A DNA stretch of 64,000 nucleotides, taken from positions 20,646,001 to 20,710,000 of the forward strand of contig OX579635.1 of NCBI GenBank assembly GCA_951230915.1, in the 5' to 3' direction. This document shows positions 12,255-25,039 of this stretch, one piece after another. Position 1 is the first letter of the stretch. The number at the start of each line of letters is the position of its first letter. Below the pieces are notes generated by a model. That model was not told where the DNA came from. It searched no databases and saw only the letters and a program-made list of their open reading frames with translations. The stretch comes from Antitrichia curtipendula. Its lineage: Eukaryota > Streptophyta > Bryopsida > Hypnales > Leucodontaceae. The position numbers and the translations under genes are program-made.

Positions 12255-13529
12255 GAGGTGCTTCTTCTTTGGCGGGTGAGGGTGGGAGATCTCAGCGATA
12301 AGCTGCTGCTTGGAACTGGAAGGATTAGGTAGCCGCCGAGAAGGGGGACATCACCAGCAATGGGTGAGGCTTCATCGGCAGGGGGATCGGGGTGTCATCC
12401 ACCTGGTGATTGGGGTGTCATCCACCTAAACTCCATATTCATTTTAATTAATACATATAACTACCACCTTTAGAAGGTAAAGCTAAATACATTGGAGGAA
12501 TTCAGTTCAGGAAATTCACTATCACAAAATCCTTCGACCGGGGGTACCCTTACAAATGACCATTCAACTTTGGGGTTCTTTACATATTGTGTGTTAATGG
12601 ATAGCACAAACTGATGAACCTGATTCGTAATAGAATTAGAATTCCAAATTACTCTCGTGTTACATCTTCAAATCCACTTTGGAAGTGACGATTACGAGTA
12701 CAGTGACGGTTATGGATGACGCCAACTTAGACTGCTCCTTGATCGTTCAGGATTTGCTACTGAGATTATTGCAAATGTCCTACGAGTTTTATAATTTACA
12801 GTATATTCAGTGGTCATGGATCTTGGAAATACAATGACTAATTTCGGATCCTTCCATTATAGAGATTCTTTTTACGTTGGACGTACTGTGGCTAACCACC
12901 CTCGAAGGGCCGGCTTTGGTTGTGTAACGTGCATTTAATTTGAGATGGGTGTGCTATTGTGCGAGTTGTAAATGATCAACCACTTATTCCGATGAGATTT
13001 TAGTAATCATTCACATTTTTTCGTATACGATTGACTGTATTTTATGAGGACATATTTAGTGAGTAGGAGTGACAATATCCTGACGGTTGTCAGTGGTTGT
13101 TGGACTTCATAGTTCGGGTTTACTTGGAAGTATACATTGTATTGCATAACATTTGGATTTAGTATTTGTATTCTGAAGTATAAGTATTCTTGCAACAGAA
13201 TTATGAATGGTACCTTTTCTCATAAATTGTTTTTTGTTATTGATTATGTTCGCTGGATTGGCGGTTGGGTATATGCCTGGATTTTCTACGTCAGTTGCCG
13301 TAATTTGCGTTATCTACCATTATGGTGGGAAAAAATTGATCACCTTCAAATGACGGGTACTAAGTAGGTGGGGGTCTTTATCAACTTGGGCGTCCTTTAT
13401 TAGGAACGGATTCAATTTGGCCACTCTCTCAATGTCCAGACCTTTGCAAATGATCCATCTCTTGCTCTTGTTTGTGATTCTTGTGTCATTCACTGATATG
13501 CTTAGTGATACTTCTCTTGTGCACTTCCG
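12255..13529. other. Intergenic, upstream of decayed transposase
   Basis: Contains a short direct repeat (GGTGTCATCCACCT, about 12390-12428) and otherwise unremarkable AT-rich sequence. No supported gene was seen. Confidence 0.5.
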
Positions 13530-16500
13530 ATGAGTGATGTCAGTTTACGCAATTCAATGGCACTTGTGCGGACATTAGGAGATGCGGTTCCGATATCTTT
13601 TCCAGTTAGGGACACGGGATTTGCGGTCGTGTGTGCATTGCGTTTGAGTATTCGTTTTTGCCTTTCTGATACCTCAATGCACATTGATGAGGAAATTTTT
13701 GATAGTACCACCAGAGAACTGTCCCATACACTAGTCCAGGAGCCTATCCAAGACCATATCCCTAGCATATGGCATCTGAAGCCGGGTTCGTATGTAGTGT
13801 ACGGCCTACCCTTGGCTAGTGGTCACTCGTCTAATGGGGAGGTTTCGCTGAAATTGTCATCGACTAGTTCGTATCAGACGCCCCTTACATCACGAGTGAA
13901 AATAGAGCCTGGAGTTGATGTTATTTTAGTTGACAGTGACGAATCAGACGACTTATCACCGCCGCGCAAGCTTCGAAAACAGATGCCGTCTCCTTGCCGT
14001 CCAGTTGCAACACCATCTTCTGTACCTGATGCAACGCTGTTGAATACCTCTACAAGTGGATCGGGCTTATCCATTATTTCATGCCTTCGAAAGTTGTGCC
14101 ACATGAAAGGGTCACGGAATCAGTTGAAGAAGATAGATTACGATTCGATTCCAGTACATCAAGTCGACTTCGTCCCTCCAGTGTTTAATGGCGATATCAT
14201 ATTTGAGTTACCAGCGCTCGGAGAGTCGAGTCAGCAAAGTCAGGTGAAGCTTCTAAGCGGGATGGAGAGACGCTATGACGGTCACGTTTGGTCCAACTTG
14301 CATACGACTAACATAAAAAATGGAGACGGGTTGACATTTCGGTTATCAGCTTGTGTTGGGCACCTTCGTTGTAGAAATGGCGACTGCGAGTATCTATCAC
14401 GTAAGCACCGTGTGGCAGTTACAAACGAAACGGAATGGGATGGATGTTCTCCTGTAGCTTTTGAGGTCGGTCCTGTCCCTCCTCCTGGTTCTACCATTTC
14501 ATGCAAAATTTGTTGTGAGGTCCCCATATGTATTGCTACTTGTTCTGCTAAGATATATTACGTAGTTGGGATGTCGGGGACGCGGCGAGCATGTGTTCAC
14601 CTCGGATTTCATAATCATCCTGTGAAAGACGGAGACTGTCGTGCATCGAAAGAGAGAACTCGGAATCTCATTTCGGATCAAGTGGAGAGGAACCCTTCTG
14701 GGACGAACTCTTCTATTATTTTGGAGGCAAGCAAGGAATTTTTGGGAGGGATGCTTCTGCGGCCGGAGGGAGCACCATCAATTAATCTTGGAATGGATGA
14801 ACTCGTGCCAATTATAGAGAAGTGCAAGTTCATGAGTTCGCCGAGCATTCGAAACGAAGTCACTACCTTCAAGTATTTTAGGAGATTTGGTGTAATGGAT
14901 AGCATTCTAAAGCTACGCGGCTGCAACAATTGGGCTTATGTTCAAGAAAACATGTTTCCTAGAATCCTGGTCAGGGCTCGGATTTGGACAAGGTCTTCAT
15001 TTTTAAAATGTCAGAGGTTGGATCGGGAAGTGGCATTGATCTGGTGGAACGAATGCAAAAGGATGGTGACCTTCAAAACTCTTGGATCATGTTTGATCAT
15101 GTCAAACGAGTGAAAGACTGGACAACTATAGGATGTCATGTATACAATCCCATTTACTGCAAGGTCATGACAATCGTTGTCTGTGACATGCAATCAGAGG
15201 ATACTACAGCACAAATTTCTTTTTGGACAAATTTGAATGCGGTTATGGAAAGGCATGGAATTCCCTTGCCTAATTTCAAGGGTTTTATGGCAGATTGCGC
15301 ACAGGCAAACTGGAATGCAGTGAGAATCGTCTACGGGGGTGGTGATCCCGCACAACCTATGGTCAATCGAGAACGTACTTGTTTATTTCATTGGACGCAA
15401 TCCATGGAGAAGCATACAAAAGCAAACATTCGTTCGGATCTTCAAGATCAGCATCGAAAACTCTGTAAGTAGTATAAGGATGCGACTTCGTTAGCAATGG
15501 CAGACATTCGATTCAATGCTATCCGAAGTTGGTGGCATTCATCCGGGGCGGCAACCGAAGCTAGGATTCATCGCCTCCAGCTATGGCTCGCTTTCTGGCA
15601 CTTTCGTTATAGACAGTGAGGAGGCTTCATGCAGATCGTAAGATTATCCCTTGATTTCATTCTTACTTTGTTTGAGGTATTCTGGATGTGCATGTACAAA
15701 TATGTTAATATGGAATTCTGGTTTGGCTTTTAATCACATCATAGAATGGCATTGACTTCTTTGACATGTACTACCGCCAAGTATAATGTAGGCGTTAGTG
15801 AATTGCTACCTACAAGCATAATGATGTCAGCATTTGTTGAAATCTTCTTTGAATCCTGGTTATCATGTTTTGTCCATAGGATTTGCCTGCTCATGAGGTG
15901 GCAGAGATGCCATCTTGCAACTTGGCAGAGACGGTCCATAACAAATGGCAGCAACAGTCAGGCAAGCGAGGAAATGATCTATACGTTGCAACGGTTGATG
16001 ATTATGTAAGAGCATTTATGCAGATGGTTCGCTATTACCAATTTTTGAAGGGTGAGAACCCCGGAACTGGTCCAGGCAAGGCAGATTTGCAGCTCCGAGT
16101 AGCGCAGCGTTATGCGCAGCGCACTGGGGATCCCAGAAAGCTAAACGATGCAATGCAAACTATCCCGGGTGCTGGTGAATACTGCAAAAGGGATCCTCAC
16201 TTACCCGGGGCGGACGCCAAACCTGCCGTTAGGGTTTGAGCATGAGTCACATCGCTCGGACAAAGTCAATTTCTCCAGACCTCGGACGGGAACGAGAAGA
16301 ACAAGGGCGAGTACATCAACTACTCCTCTTGATACAGTTATTGAAGAAGCCTCACCACAAGATACAAGGACAATGTCGGATAATCCTGGTGGCCCTGTAA
16401 ATGCGCCATCCACTTCCCAGTCTTTTCGAGTACTCAGCGTCGAGGAGACTTCATGCGATCAGTCAAAGTGGCATATTGCTAGACTGCCAAAGACTTCGTC

Positions 16501-17320
16501 GAAGGCGTGCTTTGCCTTGCAGGCTATAACAAGGAAAAAATGTGTTGCAAAGATTGTCCAAGGCAACAAAGGAACCGCTGCTCCAACTTACATTGGCGAC
16601 ATGGATTGTTACCAAAAGAAAAGAATTGAAAGAATACAATTTTTCTTCTGCAACGACGACATTGAGCGCTGCGAGAAAGGTACAAAGAGAAAATGGGTAA
16701 TGTCTAAACCCGATGTGCCTTGCATTTGGCCAGTCTTGAAAGGAACAAATCTTACGCCTGCGGAGATACTGCAGCTTCATAATGCTGGCTTCCGTCTACC
16801 CGAACGCCTTGAAATGTCACCACGCAGGCTTTTCGGTGAATTCACTTTACCGACCGATTTATCGGATATCAATGTTCCTGATTTTCCAGCACAGCATCCG
16901 AGCACCAGGTCTGGAAGGAAAATTCGGAGAAACCCAACTGCTCCTACCACGAAACAAGCGAACAATTGCGGTTCTGCAATTACCTTGATGGCTGCTGTAC
17001 GACAAATAACATTGATTCCCCATCCAGGGTTTGGATGCATTGTTACAATGGACTCTGGTATTGAGCCTAACATTCAGCAATACATACTGACTATAGGGTC
17101 ATATCCAGAATGCTCATGTCCTTATTTCAAAGAAATGTCTACTAAGGCACTAGGGAAGAGAGGACAATGGGCCAATTGCAAGCATTTGTATTTCCTATTT
17201 GTTGTCATTTGTCGCTTGGATGCAAAAGTAGATGATTTCATTCATGCTCCAAGCTTCAGCTTTAATGAGATCAAACACATTCTAGAGAGTGGGATTTTGC
17301 GGGGCACTAGCATTCTGTAG
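13530..17320 (+). pseudogene. Decayed paralogue of the MULE-type transposase
   Basis: Same two-exon plan as the gene at 7490: exon 1 13530-15637, intron 15638-15879, exon 2 from 15880. Collinear motifs are all recognisable: SUMO acceptor VKIE and SUMO-interacting VILVDSDESDD, the Cys/His block (AKIYYV, RACVHLGFHNH), MFDHVKR, FMADCAQANW, CNLAETVHN and the SWIM finger (CSCPYF...NCKHLYF). Lesions are: a frameshift near 14960-14970 where about 8 extra bases (AGAATCCT) follow TTTCCT; TAG at 15470-15472 replacing the Gln codon of CKQYKD; TGA at 15617-15619 replacing the Trp of RQWGG; and a frameshift near 16237. The copies have diverged widely at the protein level, so the duplication is not recent. 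Confidence 0.88.
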
Positions 17321-18119
17321 CTGGTAGTTCGACAAATGCGGAATGTCGTTAGGGAAGCAATGTAACCAAAGTTCCTCATGGTACTTGAATTGTTTTATAG
17401 TAAGTGTAGTGAGACTAAAAGGGCCACTATCACATTGATGTCTGAATTGGTTGAGACCATTATGTGTGCAATTCTTTCATTCTACAGCCTATTTCAAGGA
17501 CCTTTGGATTATTTTATTTACGTCAAGGTCGACATTGATGCTCGGGTTCATCCACATCATAAAGCTATGGATGCACCTGATCATCTTCTGAATCATCCTC
17601 TGTAATTTTGGATCCGCAAGGCACTTACTTCCACCATTATAGATGTCTCTACTTCTATAAGTTTCTAACCCTGGCGTAGGCCTACTACATATCCGACTAT
17701 GAATATGAGAAACGTTAGTAATCCAGTGCCACGTCCACGATCATAGGTTCATATTCGTCCCTCCATTCTTTTAGGATCCAAGTGTAGTGTGGCATGATCC
17801 AGTCTTGGTCTTACCTCCTAATCTGTAAGTTTTGAGGTTCCTAGATTCACGGCTGCACATATAGTTACAAATGAACATTTTATACTTTCATGCACATAGC
17901 TAGTAAAGCCGAATATGGTATAGGAGCCACCATATTAATGCATAGTCATGCACACATCACTTGCAATTATAGGGTTCCCATTTTTCCGACCTCAGTCTTT
18001 TCTATTTCCAAAACCATGAGCCAGGTTTGTAGTCAACGTGAAGTGAACTTCTTTCCTTTTGTTGGGCTAAATGACAATGTCGTTGTCTGCATCCAACCTC
18101 ACTTTTTTATACAGCTTGT
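17321..18119. other. Intergenic, no gene seen
   Basis: 3' flank of the decayed transposase. No supported coding region, RNA gene or clear terminal repeat was recognised. Confidence 0.5.
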
Positions 18120-18960
18120 ACTTTTTAGGCATTGTTCTGCACATCAGCATTATCCTTCTCTGTCATCCATATCCACCCTATTTTCATCCATAGGCATTGT
18201 AGTTGTCATCTACATTCATCCATTTTCATCATCGACATGCATCCTTTTTTCCATCCGAAGTCAATATCCTTAAGCGCATTCAATCCTTTTTCATCAACGT
18301 CCATCCTATTTTACACCACATCCACACTATTCTCCATCCCCAACCATTACATTTTTGGGCCACATGCATTCGTAAGTCTAAAGCGCATCCACACTCTTTT
18401 CTGTCCGTTGTCACTACATCTTTCATTCACAGTCATCTAATTTTTTCATCCGAAATCTCAATATTTTTCATCCAACTTCACATCAATTGCCATCATTCTT
18501 TTCATCCAATTTTTTCATCAACAATCATTGTACTTTTCATCCAACTTTCTCATCCATAAACTCAGTATTTTTCACCCAACTTCAAATCAACAGTCATCAT
18601 TCTTTTCATCCATTTTTTTCATCAACAGTCATCGTTCTTTTCATCCAATTTTTTCATCCCTAAACTCAGTATTTTTCATCCAACTTCACATCAACAGTCA
18701 TCATTCTTTTCATCCACTTTTTTTATCAACAGTCATCGTTCTTTTCATCTAACTTTCTCATCCATAAACTCAGTATTTTTCATCCAACTTCACATCAACA
18801 GTCATCATTCTTTTCATCCAACTTTTTCATCCAACTGTTTCATCAACAATCATTGTACTTTTCATCCAACTTTCTCATCCAAAGTCAATGTACTTATCAT
18901 CCAATTTTCCTCCATTTGGACAGACTGAAGTTGTTTTTTTCTTCATCTGCATCTTCAAAA
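18120..18960. repeat. TTTTCATCCA-rich tract with about 105-bp minisatellite
   Basis: The whole tract is built from variants of TTTTCATCCA. Within it a longer unit containing CAGTATTTTTCATCCAACTT and CAGTCATCATTCTTTTCATC recurs near 18455, 18563, 18666 and 18772, a period of about 103-108 bp. The strand is almost free of stops in several frames, which produces spurious open frames. Confidence 0.85.
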
Positions 18961-19111
18961 TTCTCTCATCCATCACTTTGCAATTTATTTTTCTCTAATC
19001 CATTCAAAATCAATACTCTACGCTCAAGATTGTATGCTCTACGCTCTACGCTCCCGCTCCATGCTCGTATGCTAGCTTCATTGGTCTTTTGCCCACCCCT
19101 CCTACAAATGA

Positions 19112-20375
19112 AGGCATAGTTAGGTTGAATCCATTGCCTACTTTGTCTTTGGAGAGCAACGAAGATGTTGTAGCACATCAATAGGATGATGATACCCCAC
19201 CTGACGATGACAATAATGACAGCAATCCTCTTCCAGGAAATCATGGCGGAAATAGAGATGACCACAACGATGGAAATGGAGGAAATGCAACAAACCATGC
19301 AACTACAAATAGAGAGGAATCTCCCCGTGATGGTTACAACAATCGCAGATCTAGTAGGGTGGCCGGCCAACATGAATATAGTACATTTGTACCAAGGCGC
19401 TCTAGTACAAATATTAGGAGTGCATCTACAAGCAGCCCTACTGCAACAAGTTCGAGGACTGTTGATGTTCCAAGGCATTGTGATCCAGAACATGTGGACG
19501 ACAAGATTTTTGAAACACACCTTCTTGCAAATGCCCCCTGTCCTACCTTGGTCTCAGTTGTTAGCCAAGGATGAGAAACATTTGCTCACCGTTTTACCCC
19601 CTCCATACGTATCCAATGGCCAAACCTAATGGACGTTTTTATTTTTGAAGAAAGATTAGGTCCTATAGGAAATGTTCATGTAGTAGTGGGTAATGCTCCC
19701 TAGGCTGCTACTAATACAGTAGGTCATGTAGGGAATCCTGGTCAGTCACAATACAATGCATCCAATGCTTGTAGAGGTGGTAGGCCCTCTCAACCTCCTC
19801 CTCATTATGACATGGGTCAGTATGGGTCACAACGTCGCGGTTCTCGTGGAGGAAGAAACACAGGTAGAGCGTTGTCATCGAGAACAACGGAAAGTCCTTT
19901 GCGCGGAATTGGAGTACCACATCCTCGCAAGGACATAGAGCCATTCGTACAAACATACACTCCAGGTCTCACCCTATTAACCCCAGCATATGTTGTATCT
20001 ACAAGTCAGAGGGGCCCAATGATAAATTCAGATGTTGAGGATCCCACTGCGAAGCGACATAAGAGGATAGTGAACAAACTGCGCAAACGTGGAATCTGGG
20101 CCAAGGAACTTAGGAATGAAAATTCAGAAATTGAGGGCGAACGGACAGCATACCACAGCGACAAAGAAGAAGTACTTGGAAGTGAAGGTGATGCATACGA
20201 CGATGAAGACGACAAGCTTGACAAGGATTGAGACAAGGCTCTAAAAGATGTGGATGTTTGCATTCGAGAGGCTCATCCAGTGGGTCCTTCTACGCAGGAG
20301 CGTTGTAGATCAAGTCGCTTGATTAATACAATGGCAATTGCAGTAGACGATGAAGACAATTTTAGCACTTAAAAA
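19112..20375 (+). pseudogene. Decayed coding relic of unknown type
   Basis: Stretches in plus-strand frames read like protein rich in Asn, Asp, Ser and Arg, for example EYSTFVPRRSSTNIRSASTS near 19370 and ESPLRGIGVPHPRKDIEPF near 19890. The latter leads to a charged tail (KRHKRIVNKLRKRG, then DDEDDKLDKD) ending at 20231. Stops and frame changes near 19180, 19575 and 19703 break it. Composition is unlike the AT-rich flanks. It probably derives from a transposable element, but no family was recognised. Confidence 0.4.
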
Positions 20376-21660
20376 AAAAGATGTAGATGAAGTGGAATGT
20401 TTCTTCAGATAACCATGTTGCGTGTTATGAAAGTATGTGTTGATTGTATTGCTATTTTTCCTTGCAAAGCACAAAATCTATATACATTTTTGGTTATCAT
20501 ATAAAAGAGTGTTTTGGCTCTAGCTTTCAATATGATATGCATGTTCAATACATTAGCCAAACATAATTGGTCTTTAATACTTTAATTTGATGGAAAAAAC
20601 AGGGTTTTTTTCCCTAAATCGTAAAGTATTTATCATCAACTAATTTGTTCGTAAATACTTACACAAAAGAATTCCTGAACCCCTTAACCTGTGATTTACT
20701 AGTTCAGCATAGCAAAGTCTCAGCTAAATTGCGCCCGTGCCCGTACACATTAACCCCTAAAGATCCATAACTATGTTTTCACCGAAAACGCTCAAGAATT
20801 GTCATTTTTAGTACAAGTACCAAATTTTTGAAAAAAAAACATTTTTTGACACATTTAACCGTAGGATCTTGTAGTATGCTGACTTGAGAACATGTGGTAA
20901 GAATTTCACAAATTTCCACAGCATGGATTGCAAGATATAAGCATTCAAATTCATTAAAATCATTTTTTTGGCGCTGCAAAAAATTGGGCAGCTGCACTTC
21001 ACAAGCTCACTTTTCTATGAAAAAATGTCCAGAATGGTGGTGCTTTTTTGGATTCATTTTTCTAGAGAAGTTTTCTACATGCTTGAAAATTTTCACATCA
21101 TTTAGAATTGTACAACATATAGGAAAAAAATAATAAGTAGAAAGAAGTAGAGAATGATTCAAAATACAAAATTGTTAAGAGTTTTATTACGGAATTGAAA
21201 AATACCAATCCCAATGGTTGCAATGTTGTAATAAACAATCTACATCCTATGATTTTATTTTTTTCCAAAAATATTGAAAATTGAGTAAGATAAAGGACTT
21301 CAAAGTTTATTTTAGAGTAGAGAATTTATAATTGCTAGCAAACTAAAACTTCTCATACTTTTGACTCATTGGTCAACATGGAATGATTAAAAGCTTTTCA
21401 CATATATATAACTCTAAAAAATCAATTTCAAATTTTTATTTACGAAAAAAGTGATTTCTTTTTATCTGCCCGGACTACCCAGTCAGAGAAAAAAGCAACA
21501 TATTAGGCCATAACTTTTGACTTGTAATTCCAAATGTCATGAACTTTAGTGCATATGAAAGATATTCCTCGTTCCCACCTTCTATTAAAATTTCAGCCAA
21601 AAATATGAAAAACTCCGGTCACAAGTACCTGCCTAAAATTTCTATACTGCCAAAAAACGC
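20376..21660. other. AT-rich intergenic DNA
   Basis: No gene seen. The stretch near 20745 begins TTAACCCCTAAAG, similar to one end of the TTAA-flanked element at 49901, but no partner end was found. Confidence 0.5.
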
Positions 21661-22100
21661 AATCTGGTTCTTTACGGGTTAGGTTTACACCCGAACTACG
21701 CAATCTACACCCACTCTATCTATGTTTCAATTCCTTTGAGTCCACACCCAGACAACTACGTCGACGCCCGTAGTGATTAAGTCCGTGCCTATACGCAGAT
21801 AGTTTCCGCCCCCTATGTCTACGCCTGTCCATGGGTGTTCATGCCCACAACAAGATGTTTGCGCCCACACTTTCCAAGACCACGCCTTCCTGAGTCCACG
21901 CCCATTCGTATACGTCCACCCCCAAATACGGACGTATCCGCCTGAACACATATGCCCCGCCCGTATGCATCCGCGCCACCCTAAAAAAGCCAACGCCCGA
22001 ACTCAAACATCCTCATCCTGTAGTGTTCGCGCCAACCCAATGACGTTTCTGCCTCTTTTAAGTCTACGCCCCATGTTTCAATTCTATCTGCATCCCAATT
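21660..22100. repeat. Degenerate short repeat with CGCCC/CACCC core
   Basis: CACCC, CGCCC and CGCCT recur roughly every 15-25 bases (as in GTCGACGCCCGTA, TTGCGCCCACAC, GTCCACGCCCATT, TGCCCCGCCCG). This makes a GC-richer island inside very AT-rich DNA. Spacing is irregular, so it is an old or degenerate array. The open frames on both strands follow from the composition. Confidence 0.6.
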
Positions 22101-24258
22101 CCAGCGTAGAATTACCAATGGTAATCATGGTAATTTTATTTTTACTTACCAAATTTCCAGCCCCTAAGATGTTCAATCTAGTCCGACCCATCTGATGTGA
22201 CAATCCTAATTGACACTACAATTGACAAAATTTGTTAAATTTCTGTCAATTAGGACATAATTTCTCTTGTAGTGATAGCACATTTTGTATGAGCGCTTGC
22301 AGTGTTGTTTCACAAATTCTAAAGCGCATCGGTCCAGATGTTAGTATTGGTATTGATCAAAGTTGTTGAAGGATGAGTGGGTCAAATCACACTCAAATGT
22401 ACCACAAAAGGGGTCAAACCCACTAAAATCTGCAATGTACTTTTTTTTAATGCTAATCTATTAATTATAGATAGTTTAGTCCTTTATTACTAGTATTTCA
22501 AGTCATATTAGGCCTAATATTTTTTTATTCATCAAAAAATCAAAAATTCTTTATTGTAGTTCTAATTGAAATTCAGATGTCAACATGTCAAATTTTTCAA
22601 TGGTAGAAAAGGGGTCTAATTTCTAATGAATAGTAATGTGATTGAATAAAAAAAATCATGTGTATATATAATCATAAGATAGACTAGAAAAGGACTATTT
22701 TTATACAATTTGAATTTTTTTTTTGAATTCCTATAATATTTAGAAGCAAAAACATGTAAACATCCTTTTTAATATATAAAATAATCCAAATGATGATTGT
22801 ACTAAAACAAAAAATGTATATATTGTTCATATCAAGGGCGCTACATAAACTATTTTTGGAATTAAATGTTTAAATCTATTTTTAGAACAAATAAATAGTT
22901 TGTCAATAATAAATTAATAAATTAATGAATTATTAAATTTTTTTTTAAATTTGATTATATAAAATCCTTTTTAATAGTTGTATGCTTGAGAGGTATAAAA
23001 AAATTAGATAAAAATATCTTTTTAAAGTGCTATATTGTAAAAAAGACACTAAATTTAGTTTTAAAATTAGTGATTTATGTCCTTCTAAGGATTTTATCCA
23101 TTAAAAAATTCTCCAACTTATTAAAGGGATGCATTGCAATACTAATCATCTATAGTTTCTTTAAAAATACAACATCAAAGTTGTTTATAGCTTTGAATTT
23201 TCAAAAAAGGACTTAAGTCCTATCCTAGCAAAGTAATCCTAATGGTACCTTTTAGTGTGGTTTGACCTGAGCTCACTTGGCAATGAAATGGTCTGCAAAT
23301 TAAGAAGCATGCATGCAATTCAAATGGGTTTACTAATTGATAATGGGTTGTAATATTTGAAATTTATCTTCATATGCCCAACAATTTAATAGAACAAATG
23401 TGGGTAGACTTTTAGAAAAGATGAATCCACTTCACCATCTGCTTGCTAATTTAGTCCAATACAAATGCTTTGGTTGGACGAGCTTACAAGTAAGTCTAAT
23501 GAACATCACAAATGCATAGTTGATGAATCTCAAGGCTCCAGTAGAAAAAATTAGTGTGTTTACATTAGTGTGTCTAGTGTTTTTACTATTAGGCGCACTA
23601 ATTGAATTGACTTGTATAATAGTTTAGTAAAAATAAATAAATAAAAGTTTATTTAATTCAAAATATATTTACATTTATATTTTATAATATTTCAAAATTA
23701 AAAATACTAAAAACTAATATATATAAATTTCAATATTTTAAAGTATCCACAATAATTTATCAATTTCTAAACTACAATGCTCTAAATGTATAAAGTTTAC
23801 ACAATATAAATTTTCAAATAAAAACTAGGGCTCCATTGCTCTCTGCACTACCAATGACAATTGTGTAAACGTTTCAAAGTTTGTTTTAGATTCTTGAAAA
23901 ATTAGGACAATAATTTTCAATACATATTTACACAAATATCGAAGGCTTATGAATTTCTTTGTCAGAATTGGCATTGTAGAACGGAATCAACTTCTTATCA
24001 TTGATTCAATTTTACCCAATGCACCCTCATTATCAAAACAATATGAATTGACATTTTGAATAGGATTTAGGACATGTCTTTGAAGTATGCAATGGCAAAG
24101 AGCAAACGCATAGATCTATTGGAGTGTTATACAACATCAACATTCCTATATGAAAAGGCTTCCAAGATACCAAGCACATCTTTAATTTAATGTAATTTAA
24201 AAAAAGTCTAATATTCAAAAATCTTAAAGTAAAAAATAAAATAAATTTTGTAAAATTT
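22101..24258. other. Very AT-rich intergenic DNA with a lone CACTA-like end
   Basis: No gene seen. Near 22200-22276 there is a local inverted repeat (CCTAATTGACA ... TGTCAATTAGG) ending in CTCTTGTAGTG, which reads CACTACAAGAG on the minus strand as CACTA-superfamily termini do. Its partner end was not found. From 22440 to 23220 the sequence is extremely AT-rich. Confidence 0.45.
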
Positions 24259-24260
24259 TA

Positions 24261-24438
24261 CTCCCTTCATTCCAAAATGATCTCCCAATTGTTCAAAAAT
24301 AATCCTTTTTGTTCTTGAAGATTCAGTGAATGGATAACAACTTCTTTGAAATACTTAGAAATGGTTGAAATAACATTATTGGCAGCCTTATCCCTGAAAT
24401 TTTTTTTTGACCAAATGATCATTTGGGAACATAGGGAG
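24261..24438. mobile_element. Stowaway-like MITE (Tc1/mariner type)
   Basis: 178 bp flanked by TA on both sides (24259-24260 and 24439-24440). The left terminus is CTCCCTTCATTCCAAAATGA; the right terminus read on the minus strand is CTCCCTATGTTCCCAAATGA. These inverted repeats match the Stowaway consensus form (CTCCCTCCGTTCC), and TA is the expected target. There is no coding capacity. Confidence 0.88.
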
Positions 24439-25039
24439 TAATATAGAAGAAGAAATAAAGAATCCCTCCTTGCAAGTGGTACCCTTGTATCCTCTTTTGT
24501 GCACACAAGAAACAACATGTGAGACAACATAGAGGCAAAGACATTTCATGGGGAGTAGAGGAAGTTTAGCACATGAATGATGGTCATGTTACATTGATGG
24601 CTTCAACGGTTACTGTTTCTAGGAATTCACTATAGGAAGCCAATGTGAGGATATACAAACAAATAGTAGGGGGTCACTTGAATTCTACATATAATTTTGT
24701 ATAGTTTTAGGTAGCCTAATATTATCATCTCCCATGTAGCTTAGAATTTGGAGGTAATAGCATCAAAATCCTCACGCTACAACATCATCTTCGAATTTGA
24801 GACTCCACCAAACAATGTCACATGAACCTACAAAGTCACGAATATTAAAATGAAAATGAGAAGGAACATGCATCTAAATGGAAATGAAGCCTTGCTTGAG
24901 CTTCATTGTAGTTGATGCCAATATCCACAATAGAGGCAACCTCTCTATAAATTTGGCAACGGACTATCCTTCACAGTCTGGAGTCACAGTTGATTGCTCA
25001 ACTCACAGCAAGGCTACCTTTGATACTTCTCTGTAACGT
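24439..25039. other. Intergenic, no gene seen
   Basis: AT-rich sequence between the Stowaway-like MITE and the CCGGA-rich element. Confidence 0.5.

Noticed and set aside
18132..18752. Open frames rich in Ser, Phe, His and Ile
   Set aside because: Translation of the TTTTCATCCA repeat in different frames.
21727..22195. Open frames on both strands over the CGCCC tract
   Set aside because: Explained by composition; no domain features.
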